The translations under genes and the position numbers were made by a program. Shown in pieces: positions 18,965-27,849 of a DNA stretch of 64,000 bases. The notes beneath the pieces were generated by a model. It ran no database searches, was not told where the DNA came from, and saw only the letters and a list, made by a program, of their open reading frames with translations. The stretch's first letter is position 1. Each line of letters opens with the position of its first letter. The stretch is from Peptoniphilus_A sp022767005 (GTDB lineage Bacteria; Bacillota; Clostridia; Tissierellales; Peptoniphilaceae): contig NZ_JBNPOJ010000004.1 of NCBI RefSeq assembly GCF_050315115.1, positions 1 to 64,000 on the forward strand, written 5' to 3'.

Positions 18965-19420
18965 TCACCTTTTATTGTCGTGAAGAACTATTCCAATAGA
19001 AATTAAAATTGTCCCAATAACAATAAACATATCGGCAAAATTAAAAATTGCAAAATCATGTCCAAAGAACTTCATGCTAATAAAATCAACGACATAATGA
19101 AGTCTAATTCTATCAATAAAATTTCCAATAGTTCCACCAATAAGAAGACTGAAACTTAATAAATAAATAAAAGGCACCTTATTGTAATTTTTAACCAAAA
19201 ATATTATTAAAACTAGTAAAACTACAATTGTAATTATTGCAAATAAAAATCTAAATCCTTGCAAAATTCCAAAGGCTGCACCTCTATTTTCTATATAGTA
19301 TAGCCTCAAAAAATCATCTATTAATACAATTGGATTTTCGTTTGCAATATTAGTAACTACCAAATATTTTGTGAATTGATCTATAATTATTAAAATAATG
19401 CTAAAAATAGCAACAAACAT
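18965..19420 (-). CDS. lspA: Lipoprotein signal peptidase (signal peptidase II)
   Basis: The 151-aa polytopic membrane protein has the family motifs NRGAAFGIL, GGTIGNFIDRI, VVDFI and FNFAD. D112 (VVDF) and D130 (FNFAD) correspond to the catalytic aspartates. It cleaves the signal peptide of diacylglyceryl-modified prolipoproteins at the outer face of the membrane; the island's lipoprotein at 27159-27836 would be one of its substrates. Four membrane spans are visible. Confidence 0.96.
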   Translation of the reverse strand: MFVAIFSIILIIIDQFTKYLVVTNIANENPIVLIDDFLRLYYIENRGAAFGILQGFRFLFAIITIVVLLVLIIFLVKNYNKVPFIYLLSFSLLIGGTIGNFIDRIRLHYVVDFISMKFFGHDFAIFNFADMFIVIGTILISIGIVLHDNKR

Positions 19421-19431
19421 AATAATCTCCC

Positions 19432-20214
19432 TTATTTGTTTAATCTCACTATAACTACAAAATTTCCTTTTCTGGTATTTCCCTCTACATCATAAATTTT
19501 AAATCTCCCGTACTTTCTTAATGAAACTAAGTCGCCTAAATCTAATTCAAAATGAGATCTAGTTTCAACAGAAAAGTTGACTTTCACAAGTTCATTATTT
19601 ATCATGTTTTTTACCTTTGACCTTGATAAATTAAAAACTTTTGAAATTAAATTGTCAAGTCTAAAAGATGATACAATAATTTTTTTATAATCAAATTCTT
19701 TTTTAGGAAGATCTAGAGCTTTTTCTTCACGACTAAGAATAACATTATGTTTGGAAATTTTTGTGAGATTTATTTCTATGAAGTTTGCAATTTCTCTTTT
19801 AACAAAAAAATAAGTGAATTTTTCTCCAATTAAAATATCACCTATTTTTCGTCTGTCTATGCTCAAACCCAAAATTGATCCAAGCACATCGCTATGTTTA
19901 ATTTTTTCATTAGATTCAAATTTGAATAAGACAATATCCTCTGCATCATTTTTATATTTAAAACTTGGATAAATATATATGATATTAGATTCACTGTCTT
20001 CATATCCCCCAAAAACTTCATAGGAAATCTCATTTTTAAACCTATTTAAAATGGAAATAGATAAATTAATCTCATGAGGATTTAAAAAGTCAGTAGATGT
20101 AGTTATATAACTATTCATTACATGCTCCATCTTATCAATAACTTTCCTTATAGCAGTCCTTTCCTCAGGTCTGTTTATATGATTAATTAAATCTATTCTA
20201 TTTAATTTTACCAA
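19432..20214 (-). CDS. YlmH-type S4 domain RNA-binding protein
   Basis: The 260-aa protein ends with an S4 domain (about 190-250, starting at RLDNLISKVFNLSRSKVKN). The N-terminal part matches the YlmH layout (ELNRINHINRPEERT-like opening then the RRK..GDI segment). YlmH homologues have been linked to the rescue of stalled 50S subunits, and in Gram-positives the gene sits in the sepF/division cluster as it does here. The ATG overlaps the sepF stop by 7 bp. Confidence 0.87.
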   Translation of the reverse strand: MVKLNRIDLINHINRPEERTAIRKVIDKMEHVMNSYITTSTDFLNPHEINLSISILNRFKNEISYEVFGGYEDSESNIIYIYPSFKYKNDAEDIVLFKFESNEKIKHSDVLGSILGLSIDRRKIGDILIGEKFTYFFVKREIANFIEINLTKISKHNVILSREEKALDLPKKEFDYKKIIVSSFRLDNLISKVFNLSRSKVKNMINNELVKVNFSVETRSHFELDLGDLVSLRKYGRFKIYDVEGNTRKGNFVVIVRLNK

Positions 20215-20657
20215 GGAAACATTCCATTGTTTTTAAGTTGCTCTTTTAATCCATCAATTTCAACATTGTTTGGTGCTAAGATAAAAATATCTTTATTAAC
20301 TTTTTGCATCTTGCCATCAACTGCATAAAGAGCTCCACTTACGAAATCGAAAATTTGTCTTTTAACATCAACATCAAGTTGTTCAAAATTTAAAACAACT
20401 GCTTTGAAATCTCTTAAATCATCAACAATAAGTGGTGATTCATCATAAGAAAGTGGTTCGTGGACTGTAATTACCATACCATTTGATGATACTCTAGGTT
20501 TAGCTTTAGAATGAGTAATACTCTTTGTTGTATAAGTAGGTTCAGCCACTTCATTTTCCTTAACATCATTTTCAAACTCATCGTCAAAATCTTCGTATTC
20601 ATATTCATCTGCAAAACCGAAAATTTTCTTTAATTTGTCCATTGTTTTTTCTGCCAT
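20208..20657 (-). CDS. sepF: Cell division protein SepF
   Basis: The 149-aa protein has a short N-terminal membrane-targeting helix region (DKLKKIFGF), an acidic variable linker (about 18-60), and the conserved SepF globular domain with VLNFEQLD, RQIFDFVSGALYA and KVNKDIFILAP. SepF ties FtsZ filaments to the membrane and shapes the septum. The order yggS-sepF-ylmH is conserved across Gram-positives. An AGGAGG-like site precedes the ATG at 20657. Confidence 0.95.
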   Translation of the reverse strand: MAEKTMDKLKKIFGFADEYEYEDFDDEFENDVKENEVAEPTYTTKSITHSKAKPRVSSNGMVITVHEPLSYDESPLIVDDLRDFKAVVLNFEQLDVDVKRQIFDFVSGALYAVDGKMQKVNKDIFILAPNNVEIDGLKEQLKNNGMFPW

Positions 20658-20666
20658 AATATCCTC

Positions 20667-21377
20667 CTAATTATAATTTCTATTTCCAAATAATTTAGAA
20701 CCAACCCTAATCATATTGGATCCTTCTTCTATTGCCAATTTAAAATCATGGCTCATACCCATTGATAAATATTTCATTTCAACACCTTCGTATCTTTTTG
20801 ACGAAATATTTTCAAACATATTATTCATTTTTTCAAATAATTTTCTTAGAAAAATCTCATCAGGACTATTGGGTGCAATTGCCATAAGACCTTTAATATT
20901 TATATTTTTATAATCTAAAAGTTCATAAATAAAATCTTCAGTATTCTTATATTTTATGCCAGATTTTGTTTCTTCATTGCCAATATTTATTTGAACAAGA
21001 CAATTTACTTTTATATTATCCCTTGCTGCTCTTTTATCGATTTCTTGAGCTAATTTTATTCTGTCAAGAGACTGAATTAATTCTACTTTGTCATAAATAT
21101 ATTTTACTTTATTAGTCTGTAAATTGCCAATTAAATGAAAATTTATTTTATTATTTTTTAATTTATTTTCAATTTCTTTATCTTCAATTTTTGAAACAAG
21201 CTCTTGAACTTTATTTTCGCCAAAATCTATGACACCAAGTTTATTAAATTCCTTTATCATTTCAACAGGATGTGTCTTTGAAACAGCAATTAGCTTGACA
21301 TCCCTTCTAAAGTTAGAATGATCTTTTGCAAGCTCAATGTCTTCATAAAGTTTTTTTAAATTTTCTTCTAAATTCAA
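20667..21377 (-). CDS. YggS/PLPBP family pyridoxal phosphate homeostasis protein
   Basis: The 236-aa protein has LIAVSKTHP near 28-36, with the PLP lysine, FGENKVQEL, HLIGNLQTNK and a late SMGMSHDFKLAIEEGS, all hallmark PLPBP motifs. It is a PLP carrier without known catalysis that affects vitamin B6 and amino acid pools. It lies between the HlyD-like gene and sepF. Confidence 0.95.
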   Translation of the reverse strand: MNLEENLKKLYEDIELAKDHSNFRRDVKLIAVSKTHPVEMIKEFNKLGVIDFGENKVQELVSKIEDKEIENKLKNNKINFHLIGNLQTNKVKYIYDKVELIQSLDRIKLAQEIDKRAARDNIKVNCLVQINIGNEETKSGIKYKNTEDFIYELLDYKNINIKGLMAIAPNSPDEIFLRKLFEKMNNMFENISSKRYEGVEMKYLSMGMSHDFKLAIEEGSNMIRVGSKLFGNRNYN

Positions 21378-21386
21378 AATATCACC

Positions 21387-22634
21387 TCAATTTAATATCC
21401 TTGACTCATCCACAGTTTTTGGACTCAATACAATGGCATCATTTACAGTTACAGTTTTATAACTCTTATCTCCAATATTAATCACCGATTGTTTGTTGCC
21501 CTTATTAATAAATACATTGTCGCTATTTTCATTAACTATTTCAACTGGCACAAATTTAACAAGACCCTTTATCTCTTGAACGTATACTCCCGTCAAATTA
21601 TTTCTATCAATTAAAGTGGATTTTGGAATTTCAAATCCCTTAGTTTTATTTACAATAATTTTTCCATCATGAATCCTATTTGAATACACATTTTCAAAAT
21701 ATCTATCTAAACTTACAATTATAACTGCATGATCCTTATCCTTATTTATTTTTTCCACATTGCCATATAAATTTTCTATATCAGGAATTTGAATCTTTAC
21801 TGAATCACCAATGTTGTAATTTGTAATCTGTGATACGTTATTTATAGTGCAAGCGACTTTCCAATTAAGATTATTTATAATCTTAAAAAGAGGATCACCA
21901 TTCTTTACTTTAGTTTCCATTTCTAAACTTTTAAAATTATAATTTTTGTCTAGATATTTATAAGTAAACTTATCAAGATTATCAATTTTGAAATAATCTT
22001 CATTTCCATCTATTTTGTAAGAAACAATGCCACTAAATTCAGTAACATATGAATAATTATATTTTGAAATCCTCCCTTCTAAATCCTTCTCTTTAAGCAC
22101 AAGAGCATCTTCAGATAATGAAAGATAATCTTTTAACTCTGCCTCGTTAATATTTTCTATAGAAGCTTCATCAGAGGAATTAATATCAAAGTAAACTCCA
22201 GAATAGTTTTTATTCTTAATTTGTTCCTGAAGATCTCTTGTAAAACTATGATTGTTTTCTTTTTCTACGGGTTCAATCCCCTTTTTAATTTTTAATGCTG
22301 CTTTAACCTTATTTAACTCATCTTTTAAAGAAGAAACATCTTCCATCAAATTTAAATTTGCAACTTCATAACCCGCTGGAACTTTTTGTCCTTCACTAGC
22401 ATGAAAAACGGCGATGCCATCGCCTATAGAAAAATATGTTTTTTCCTCAAATAGATTATAAATTTTTGTATCAATGTCTTTTTCAAAAGTGGTCAAAGTT
22501 GGAAATATTGTTTTATAATTATTTGTGCGATTGCCTCTTATTAATTTTGTAAAAAATATCATGATAATAATAAATAATAAAAGAGCAATTAACCTTCGCC
22601 TAAAAAATTTATTTTTTTTTAAAAAATTATTCAA
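21387..22634 (-). CDS. HlyD-like membrane-anchored adaptor protein
   Basis: The 415-aa protein has a charged N-terminus and one transmembrane span (about 12-30), followed by a split lipoyl-like segment and beta-rich repeats, the layout of HlyD/MFP adaptor proteins annotated in many Clostridia at exactly this place between gpsA-side genes and yggS. No partner transporter is encoded next to it, so its role here is unclear, perhaps in envelope or division. Charged K/D/N-rich composition predominates. Function not assigned beyond family. Confidence 0.6.
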   Translation of the reverse strand: MNNFLKKNKFFRRRLIALLLFIIIMIFFTKLIRGNRTNNYKTIFPTLTTFEKDIDTKIYNLFEEKTYFSIGDGIAVFHASEGQKVPAGYEVANLNLMEDVSSLKDELNKVKAALKIKKGIEPVEKENNHSFTRDLQEQIKNKNYSGVYFDINSSDEASIENINEAELKDYLSLSEDALVLKEKDLEGRISKYNYSYVTEFSGIVSYKIDGNEDYFKIDNLDKFTYKYLDKNYNFKSLEMETKVKNGDPLFKIINNLNWKVACTINNVSQITNYNIGDSVKIQIPDIENLYGNVEKINKDKDHAVIIVSLDRYFENVYSNRIHDGKIIVNKTKGFEIPKSTLIDRNNLTGVYVQEIKGLVKFVPVEIVNENSDNVFINKGNKQSVINIGDKSYKTVTVNDAIVLSPKTVDESRILN

Positions 22635-22685
22635 ATAACCACCTATTCATCAAATAATTATATCACAAACTCCCGCAATATGTTA

Positions 22686-23693
22686 TTATTCGAAAAAGAT
22701 TTGCTCTATTTCGTCCTTGTTTTTTCTCGTCATTAAATCAAATACAGCTTTTTTTGGATCATAATTTTCATACAGTACCTGGTAAAGTGCATTTGTTATT
22801 GGCATTTCAATGTTTTTTAGCTTTGAAAGTTTATAAGCAGACTTTACAGTTTTTACACCTTCCACAACTTGACCAACTTCTTTGCAAGCCTCATCCATGG
22901 ATTTTCCCTTGCCAATTAAAATTCCAGCTCTCCTATTTCTTGAGTGCATACTTGTGCAAGTAACAATTAAATCTCCAACTCCTGACAAGCCATTAAATGT
23001 ATGAGGATTTGCACCCATTGCAATGCCAAGCTTACTCATTTCATAAATTCCACGAGTCATAAGAGCAGCCTTTGAGTTATCACCATAGCCAAGTCCATCA
23101 TTCATTCCTGCAGCTAGTGCTATAATATTTTTAAGAGCTCCTCCCATTTCAACTCCAATTAAATCAGGATTTGTGTATATTCTAAAAATTGAAGTAGAAA
23201 ATTCATGTTGGATAGTTTTCGCTGCCTTCAAATCTGTAGACGAAACCACAACTGTTGTTGGAATATCCCTTCCAACTTCTTCGGCATGAGATGGACCTGA
23301 AAGGGCAACAAATGAATTATCTTTTAAAACTTCAGCTGAAATCTCTGATATTCTATCTAGTGTTTCAAGTTCAATACCCTTAGACAAATTTACAATAATT
23401 GTCTTTTTTGGAATCTTCCCCTTAATATTTTCTAGAATTTCTCTAGCACTTGAAGTTGGCACTGCAAGTACAAAAACATCAATATTGCCTAGAACACTAG
23501 ACAATTCATTGGTTAGATTTATATCGTTATTAAACTTAGCTCCTGGAAGATATTTTGTATTTTCTTTATTTTTTTTTATATCATTTACTACAGATTTATT
23601 TCTAATATAGAAGTTTACATTATGTCCTTTATTTGACAAAAGCCTTGCAACAGCAGTTCCCCAGCTTCCACCACCACATAGTGTGATATTCAT
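22686..23693 (-). CDS. gpsA: NAD(P)-dependent glycerol-3-phosphate dehydrogenase
   Basis: The 335-aa protein begins with the Rossmann motif GGGSWGTAVARLL and contains VNLSKGIE, ALSGPSHAEE and GGALKNIIALAAG with the catalytic lysine, all typical of GpsA. It reduces dihydroxyacetone phosphate to sn-glycerol 3-phosphate, the substrate used by PlsY encoded just upstream. The ATG overlaps the plsY stop by 4 bp, so the two steps are translationally coupled. Confidence 0.97.
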   Translation of the reverse strand: MNITLCGGGSWGTAVARLLSNKGHNVNFYIRNKSVVNDIKKNKENTKYLPGAKFNNDINLTNELSSVLGNIDVFVLAVPTSSAREILENIKGKIPKKTIIVNLSKGIELETLDRISEISAEVLKDNSFVALSGPSHAEEVGRDIPTTVVVSSTDLKAAKTIQHEFSTSIFRIYTNPDLIGVEMGGALKNIIALAAGMNDGLGYGDNSKAALMTRGIYEMSKLGIAMGANPHTFNGLSGVGDLIVTCTSMHSRNRRAGILIGKGKSMDEACKEVGQVVEGVKTVKSAYKLSKLKNIEMPITNALYQVLYENYDPKKAVFDLMTRKNKDEIEQIFFE

Positions 23694-24280
23694 TTTTTAC
23701 CTCCTATTTTATTTTCATTTCCATTTATAATTCTCTTTATATTTTCCTTATGTCTTATTATTCCAATTAAAGCAATTACAATAATCAAAATTATATTTGC
23801 AATACTTAGTTGGGACATAAAAGTGTAGACAATGATAATTGAAATGAAAAATAAAATTGAACCAACTGAAACCATTTTTGTGAGAACAGTTCCTAGAACC
23901 CATACAATGTAACATATTAAAGTGAGTGGAAAATTAAAAAGTGCAAGTGCGCCCAGTGTAGTTGCAACGCCTTTTCCACCTCTAAAACTCATATAAAATG
24001 GAAAATCATGTCCTATTACCGCTCCAAGTATTCCTAGCGGAACAAAATCCACTCCAAAAATTTTTCCAATAATATAAGTTACAGCCACTCCCTTTAAAAA
24101 ATCAATCGCAAAAGTCAAAACTCCTGCTTTTTTTCCAAGTACTCTCATTGCATTAGTTGTGCCAGCATTTCCAGAACCGTAATTTCTAATATCTTTATCT
24201 AAGAATAATTTACCAATAATATAGGAGCCAGAAATTGTTCCTATAAAATAGGAGAGGATTAAAACTATAAGATAATTCAT
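23690..24280 (-). CDS. plsY: Acyl-phosphate:glycerol-3-phosphate acyltransferase PlsY
   Basis: The 196-aa polytopic membrane protein has the three family motifs: GSGNAGTTNAMRVLG near 36-50, FRGGKGVATTLG near 99-110, and a late RHKENIKRI. It acylates glycerol 3-phosphate to lysophosphatidic acid in the first membrane step of phospholipid synthesis. Start and stop overlap the neighbouring der and gpsA genes by 4 bp each. Confidence 0.97.
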   Translation of the reverse strand: MNYLIVLILSYFIGTISGSYIIGKLFLDKDIRNYGSGNAGTTNAMRVLGKKAGVLTFAIDFLKGVAVTYIIGKIFGVDFVPLGILGAVIGHDFPFYMSFRGGKGVATTLGALALFNFPLTLICYIVWVLGTVLTKMVSVGSILFFISIIIVYTFMSQLSIANIILIIVIALIGIIRHKENIKRIINGNENKIGGKK

Positions 24281-25617
24281 CTTCTAGGTCCTTTGTCAGC
24301 TCTTGAACTAATTCTATTTTTTAATTCCAAAATAATTGGAGTTCCAGCAAAGGAATAACTATCTCTAATTTGATTTTCAATATATCTAAGATATGAGAAA
24401 TGGAATAATTCTTTGTCATTTACAGAAAGCAAAAATTTAGGTGGTCTGACACTTACTTGTGAACCGTAATATAATTTTCCTCTCTTTCCTTTATCAGATG
24501 GAGGTTGATTCATTAAAACAGCTCTATTTAAAATATCATTTAGTACTCCTGTTTGAATTCTGTGATTGTAATTGTTGTTTACAACTTCTATTAAATCCAA
24601 AAAATCCTTAACTCTTTGACCGGTTTTTGCAGATATAAATATTATTGGAGCATAAGTTACAAAAGGAAGTTTGCTTCTAATATCTTTCTCAAAATTTTTC
24701 ATAGTCTTTGTTTCTTTTTCAAGAGCGTCCCATTTATTAACTGCAATAATAATTGCCTTATTATTATCATGAGCATAACCTACAATTTTAGAGTCCTGTT
24801 CTGTTACACCCTCAAGAGCGTCAATCATAAGAACGCATACATTAGATCTTTCAATTGCAGTAAGAGTTCTTATAACAGAATACCTTTCAACTCCTGGAAT
24901 TATTTTTTTCTTTTTTCTAAGCCCAGCAGTATCTACAAAAATATATTCATTGTCCTTATATTTAATTAAAGAGTCAATTGAATCTCTAGTAGTTCCTGGA
25001 ATATTTGTAACTATTGATCGATTTTCTCCAGTTAAATAATTTAAAAGCGAAGATTTACCAACATTTGGCTTTCCAATTAAAGTTACTCTGATATTATCAT
25101 CGTCTTCCATATCATTTATTGGTTTAAGATCGCTTACAACTTCATCAAGTAAATCACCTACACCTATGCCTTGTTCTGCACTTATGCCAATGGGTTCACC
25201 TAAACCTAATTCATAAAAATCAAAAATATTTTCTTTTGTGATTTTTGAATCATATTTATTTACCGCTAAAACTACTTTAGTCTTGTTTTTCCTCAAAAAA
25301 TTTGAAATTTCTCTATCTGTTGGATTCAATCCTTCAGCACCATCTACTAAAAATATTACGACATCAGAAGTTTCTAATGCCATATCGATTTGTGCCTTTA
25401 TATTAGACATAAAAATGTCTTCATCTTTTAAATCAAGTCCTCCAGTATCAACAAGTAAAAATTTATAATTAAGCCATGATGCAGGTTGGTAAATTCTATC
25501 TCTAGTTACACCTGGAGTATCCTCTGTTATTGAAATTTTTCTTCCTACTATTTTATTAAATAAAGTAGATTTACCGACATTTGGTCTGCCAATTATTGAA
25601 ACTATGGGCATTTCCAT
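24277..25617 (-). CDS. der: Ribosome biogenesis GTPase Der (EngA)
   Basis: The 446-aa protein has two GTPase domains in tandem, each with P-loop (GRPNVGKST at 10-18; GKPNVGKSS near 185), DTxG switch II (LVDTGG; FVDTAG) and NKxD (NKYD; NKWD), followed by a KH-like C-terminal domain. This double-domain form is unique to Der, an essential factor for 50S subunit assembly. It is the first gene of the run that continues through plsY, gpsA and on to the FAD protein. Confidence 0.98.
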   Translation of the reverse strand: MEMPIVSIIGRPNVGKSTLFNKIVGRKISITEDTPGVTRDRIYQPASWLNYKFLLVDTGGLDLKDEDIFMSNIKAQIDMALETSDVVIFLVDGAEGLNPTDREISNFLRKNKTKVVLAVNKYDSKITKENIFDFYELGLGEPIGISAEQGIGVGDLLDEVVSDLKPINDMEDDDNIRVTLIGKPNVGKSSLLNYLTGENRSIVTNIPGTTRDSIDSLIKYKDNEYIFVDTAGLRKKKKIIPGVERYSVIRTLTAIERSNVCVLMIDALEGVTEQDSKIVGYAHDNNKAIIIAVNKWDALEKETKTMKNFEKDIRSKLPFVTYAPIIFISAKTGQRVKDFLDLIEVVNNNYNHRIQTGVLNDILNRAVLMNQPPSDKGKRGKLYYGSQVSVRPPKFLLSVNDKELFHFSYLRYIENQIRDSYSFAGTPIILELKNRISSRADKGPRR

Positions 25618-25725
25618 ATAATCACCCCTATCTTATTGATTATAACAAATTAAATTATTAGATTCAATTTAGTATTTACAATTGAGAATAAAAAATCTCC
25701 ATAGTATAATTTATGTGGTGATATA

Positions 25726-26505
25726 ATGGCAAAAGTATTAAATAATATAAAAGATGCAAAGGATTTAATGAATCTTTCATTATTCACAGGTGCACTGTTA
25801 ATTCAAAATGGAGCAGAAAGTTATAGAGCTGAAGATACTATTGAAAGAATTTGTAAATCTGTTTCAAACATTTCTAATGTATCTGCCTATGCTCTTCCCT
25901 CTGCAATTTTTATTTCTATGGAGTTTGAAGGTGAAACTCTTAGCAATTTCAGAAAAATTACTATTTCCGACACAAATTTATATAAAATTGATGCTGTAAA
26001 TTCTTTTTCAAGGGAATTTGTTTCAAAAGATCTCTCAATTAAAGAGGCTTATGACATACTTTTTCACATTGATGGAACAGAAGAAAATCCATTGAAGATT
26101 TATATTTCTGGTGGAATAGCATCTTCTTTCTTCTCAGTTTTATTTGGAGGAAGTATAAAAGACTTTTTTGCAAGTTTTATTATTGGAATTTTTATTTCAG
26201 TGGTTCTTGAAAAATTAAGCTATTTTAAACTTTCTTTCTTTATAAATAATATTATCTGCGCTTTTATCACATCAGTTCTTGCCATTATATTTACGTATTT
26301 TGGCTTTGGTTCAAATATTGATAATATTATTATCGGTGTTATAATGCTTCTTGTACCTGGTGTTGCAATAACAAATTCAGTTCGAGATATTATGAGTGGA
26401 GAATTTATTACGGGTGCTATAACTATGATTAAAGCCTTTTTTATTGCACTTGCTATTGCCTTTGGTGTAGGAGTTGGATTAAAAATTATGAGGTTTATAA
26501 TATGA
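25726..26505 (+). CDS. ThrE-type exporter, large subunit (YjjP/DUF1212 family)
   Basis: The 259-aa protein has the soluble N-terminal DUF1212 part (GALLIQNGAESYRAEDTI, about 22-40) followed by five hydrophobic spans from about 130. It corresponds to the N-terminal half of ThrE, the threonine/serine exporter, split here into two genes as in the YjjP/YjjB pair. Relatives in E. coli are also connected to succinate movement, so the substrate is open. Stop overlaps the next start by 4 bp. It is transcribed away from der. Confidence 0.85.
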   Translation: MAKVLNNIKDAKDLMNLSLFTGALLIQNGAESYRAEDTIERICKSVSNISNVSAYALPSAIFISMEFEGETLSNFRKITISDTNLYKIDAVNSFSREFVSKDLSIKEAYDILFHIDGTEENPLKIYISGGIASSFFSVLFGGSIKDFFASFIIGIFISVVLEKLSYFKLSFFINNIICAFITSVLAIIFTYFGFGSNIDNIIIGVIMLLVPGVAITNSVRDIMSGEFITGAITMIKAFFIALAIAFGVGVGLKIMRFII

Positions 26506-26957
26506 AGATACTGATTCAATTTTTTTTATCAATGCTTGCAACATATGGCTTTACAATTTATTTTAAACTTCCAAAAAAGGTTAGACTTGTCACTTCAGCT
26601 CTTAGTGGCTTTATATGGGTTATCTATGAATTATTATTTGATTTTAGTGGGAATTATATAATTTCCTTTTTAATTTCATCATTTTTAATTGGTATATTTT
26701 CTGAAACTTTTGCAATACATTTTAAAAAGCCTGCCACAGTTTTTACTTTACCATGTCTTATACCTCTAGTACCTGGTGCTGGAATGTACTATATTATGTA
26801 TTACTTTATTGAATCTAATTATGTATTGATGCGCGAGCAGGTTATTAAAACAACTTTAACTACTTCTGCACTTGCTCTTGGTATAGTTTTATCTCAAGGT
26901 TTAGTTAGAATAATAAGAGAAGTAATAAAAAGCATGAAAAATAAAAAAAGGCAATGA
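26502..26957 (+). CDS. ThrE-type exporter, small subunit (YjjB/DUF3815 family)
   Basis: The 151-aa protein is made of about four membrane spans with the PLVPGAGMYYIMYYF motif typical of the YjjB/ThrE_2 family. It is translated by coupling with the preceding gene and forms the second half of the exporter. It is the last core gene before the accessory island, whose IS3-like edge starts 14 bp after its stop codon. Confidence 0.85.
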   Translation: MKILIQFFLSMLATYGFTIYFKLPKKVRLVTSALSGFIWVIYELLFDFSGNYIISFLISSFLIGIFSETFAIHFKKPATVFTLPCLIPLVPGAGMYYIMYYFIESNYVLMREQVIKTTLTTSALALGIVLSQGLVRIIREVIKSMKNKKRQ

Positions 26958-26970
26958 TTTTGATTTATGA

Positions 26971-26995
26971 TGTGTACCCATAAAACTGGACACAA
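26971..26995. mobile_element. IS3-family terminal end at the left edge of the island
   Basis: TGTGTACCCATAAAACTGGACA looks like the outer end of an IS3/IS150-type element (complement: TGTCCAGTTTTATGGGTACA). A matching, inverted end with TGTACCC and ACTGGACA lies at 47922-47941 on the other side of the island, beside the start of an OrfA reading frame. No transposase remains at this side. Family assignment is from recall of the end pattern. Confidence 0.6.
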
Positions 26996-27071
26996 TATTT
27001 AATTAATTAGTTATAGTGGATGCTAACCTATATTTTGTAGGCGGTATCCATTTTGTTTTTTTCTGATTTTA

Positions 27072-27110
27072 TAAAAAAGCGACTAAGATTTTTTGATGTT
27101 AATCGCTTTT
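27072..27110. terminator. Hairpin terminator shared with a second copy in the mobile element
   Basis: AAAAAGCGA and TCGCTTTTT form a stem around a T-rich loop. The left arm and loop, AAAAAAGCGACTAAGATTTTT, recur at 41812 in front of the ABC-transporter cluster. It would terminate transcription leaving the lipoprotein gene (27159) on the minus strand, or from yjjB on the plus strand. Confidence 0.65.
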
Positions 27111-27158
27111 TACTTTATATGTTTCTTATTTTAGTTATTTTACTCGTTATAATGAATT

Positions 27159-27836
27159 CTATTTATATAATTTAAACTTTGAAACTATATCATAGTTTTT
27201 ATCAACCTCAAGAAAGTCTGAGTTTTTTAAATTATTGTAATCGAGTATCAAAATTACATATCGATTTTCTGTTTTAATTACATCAATTTCTTTATCTTTT
27301 TCTCCAATTTTTAATTTAACTGTGTTGATTTCATCAAAATTTGGATATTTTGCCCTTTTAGATTCAATTTTTGAAATATCATCAGTTTTAGATAAATATT
27401 TATCTTCAAACGAATAGATATATCCCTTTTTTTCTCCAAACTTGCTTAAGATTAAATACTCATTATTTGATGATATATCAATTGCTTTATCGCCTTGAAT
27501 TTGATCAAATCCCAGACCTTTAATATCTATCGCTGAGCTTAATTTTTTGTCATTTATGTTATATATCAAAAGTCCGTTATAATTAAGAATGCCAGCATAA
27601 TTATCACTCGCAAAAGCTAACTTTGGTGCAACTACTCCAATATCTGATTCAAGAACTTCTTTCTGTATATTTGGATTTATAAATTTTGAGAGAGATGAAT
27701 CTTGTTCAAATTTATAAGAATCATTTTCGATTTCTTTTTCAGGTTTATTTGTGCAAGCAGTAATAGAAACAATAGCAATCACAAAGATCAATAGGATAAA
27801 AACTAACTTCCTTTTGCTATCTTTTAAGATTTTCAT
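27159..27836 (-). CDS. Putative lipoprotein of unknown function
   Basis: I place the start at the ATG at 27836 (MKILKDSKRK) because a hydrophobic stretch and lipobox SITAC follow at once; the frame is open 30 bp further up but that would put ten unneeded residues before the signal. The mature protein would be about 200 aa, anchored through the lipobox cysteine after LspA cleavage. The rest is beta-rich with alternating polar and hydrophobic residues (resembling repeated ligand-sensing strands) but I recognise no family. It begins 14 bp downstream of the decayed amidase gene and was probably part of its operon. Its ribosome site is weak. Confidence 0.55.
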   Translation of the reverse strand: MKILKDSKRKLVFILLIFVIAIVSITACTNKPEKEIENDSYKFEQDSSLSKFINPNIQKEVLESDIGVVAPKLAFASDNYAGILNYNGLLIYNINDKKLSSAIDIKGLGFDQIQGDKAIDISSNNEYLILSKFGEKKGYIYSFEDKYLSKTDDISKIESKRAKYPNFDEINTVKLKIGEKDKEIDVIKTENRYVILILDYNNLKNSDFLEVDKNYDIVSKFKLYK

Positions 27837-27849
27837 GCCATAAACCAGT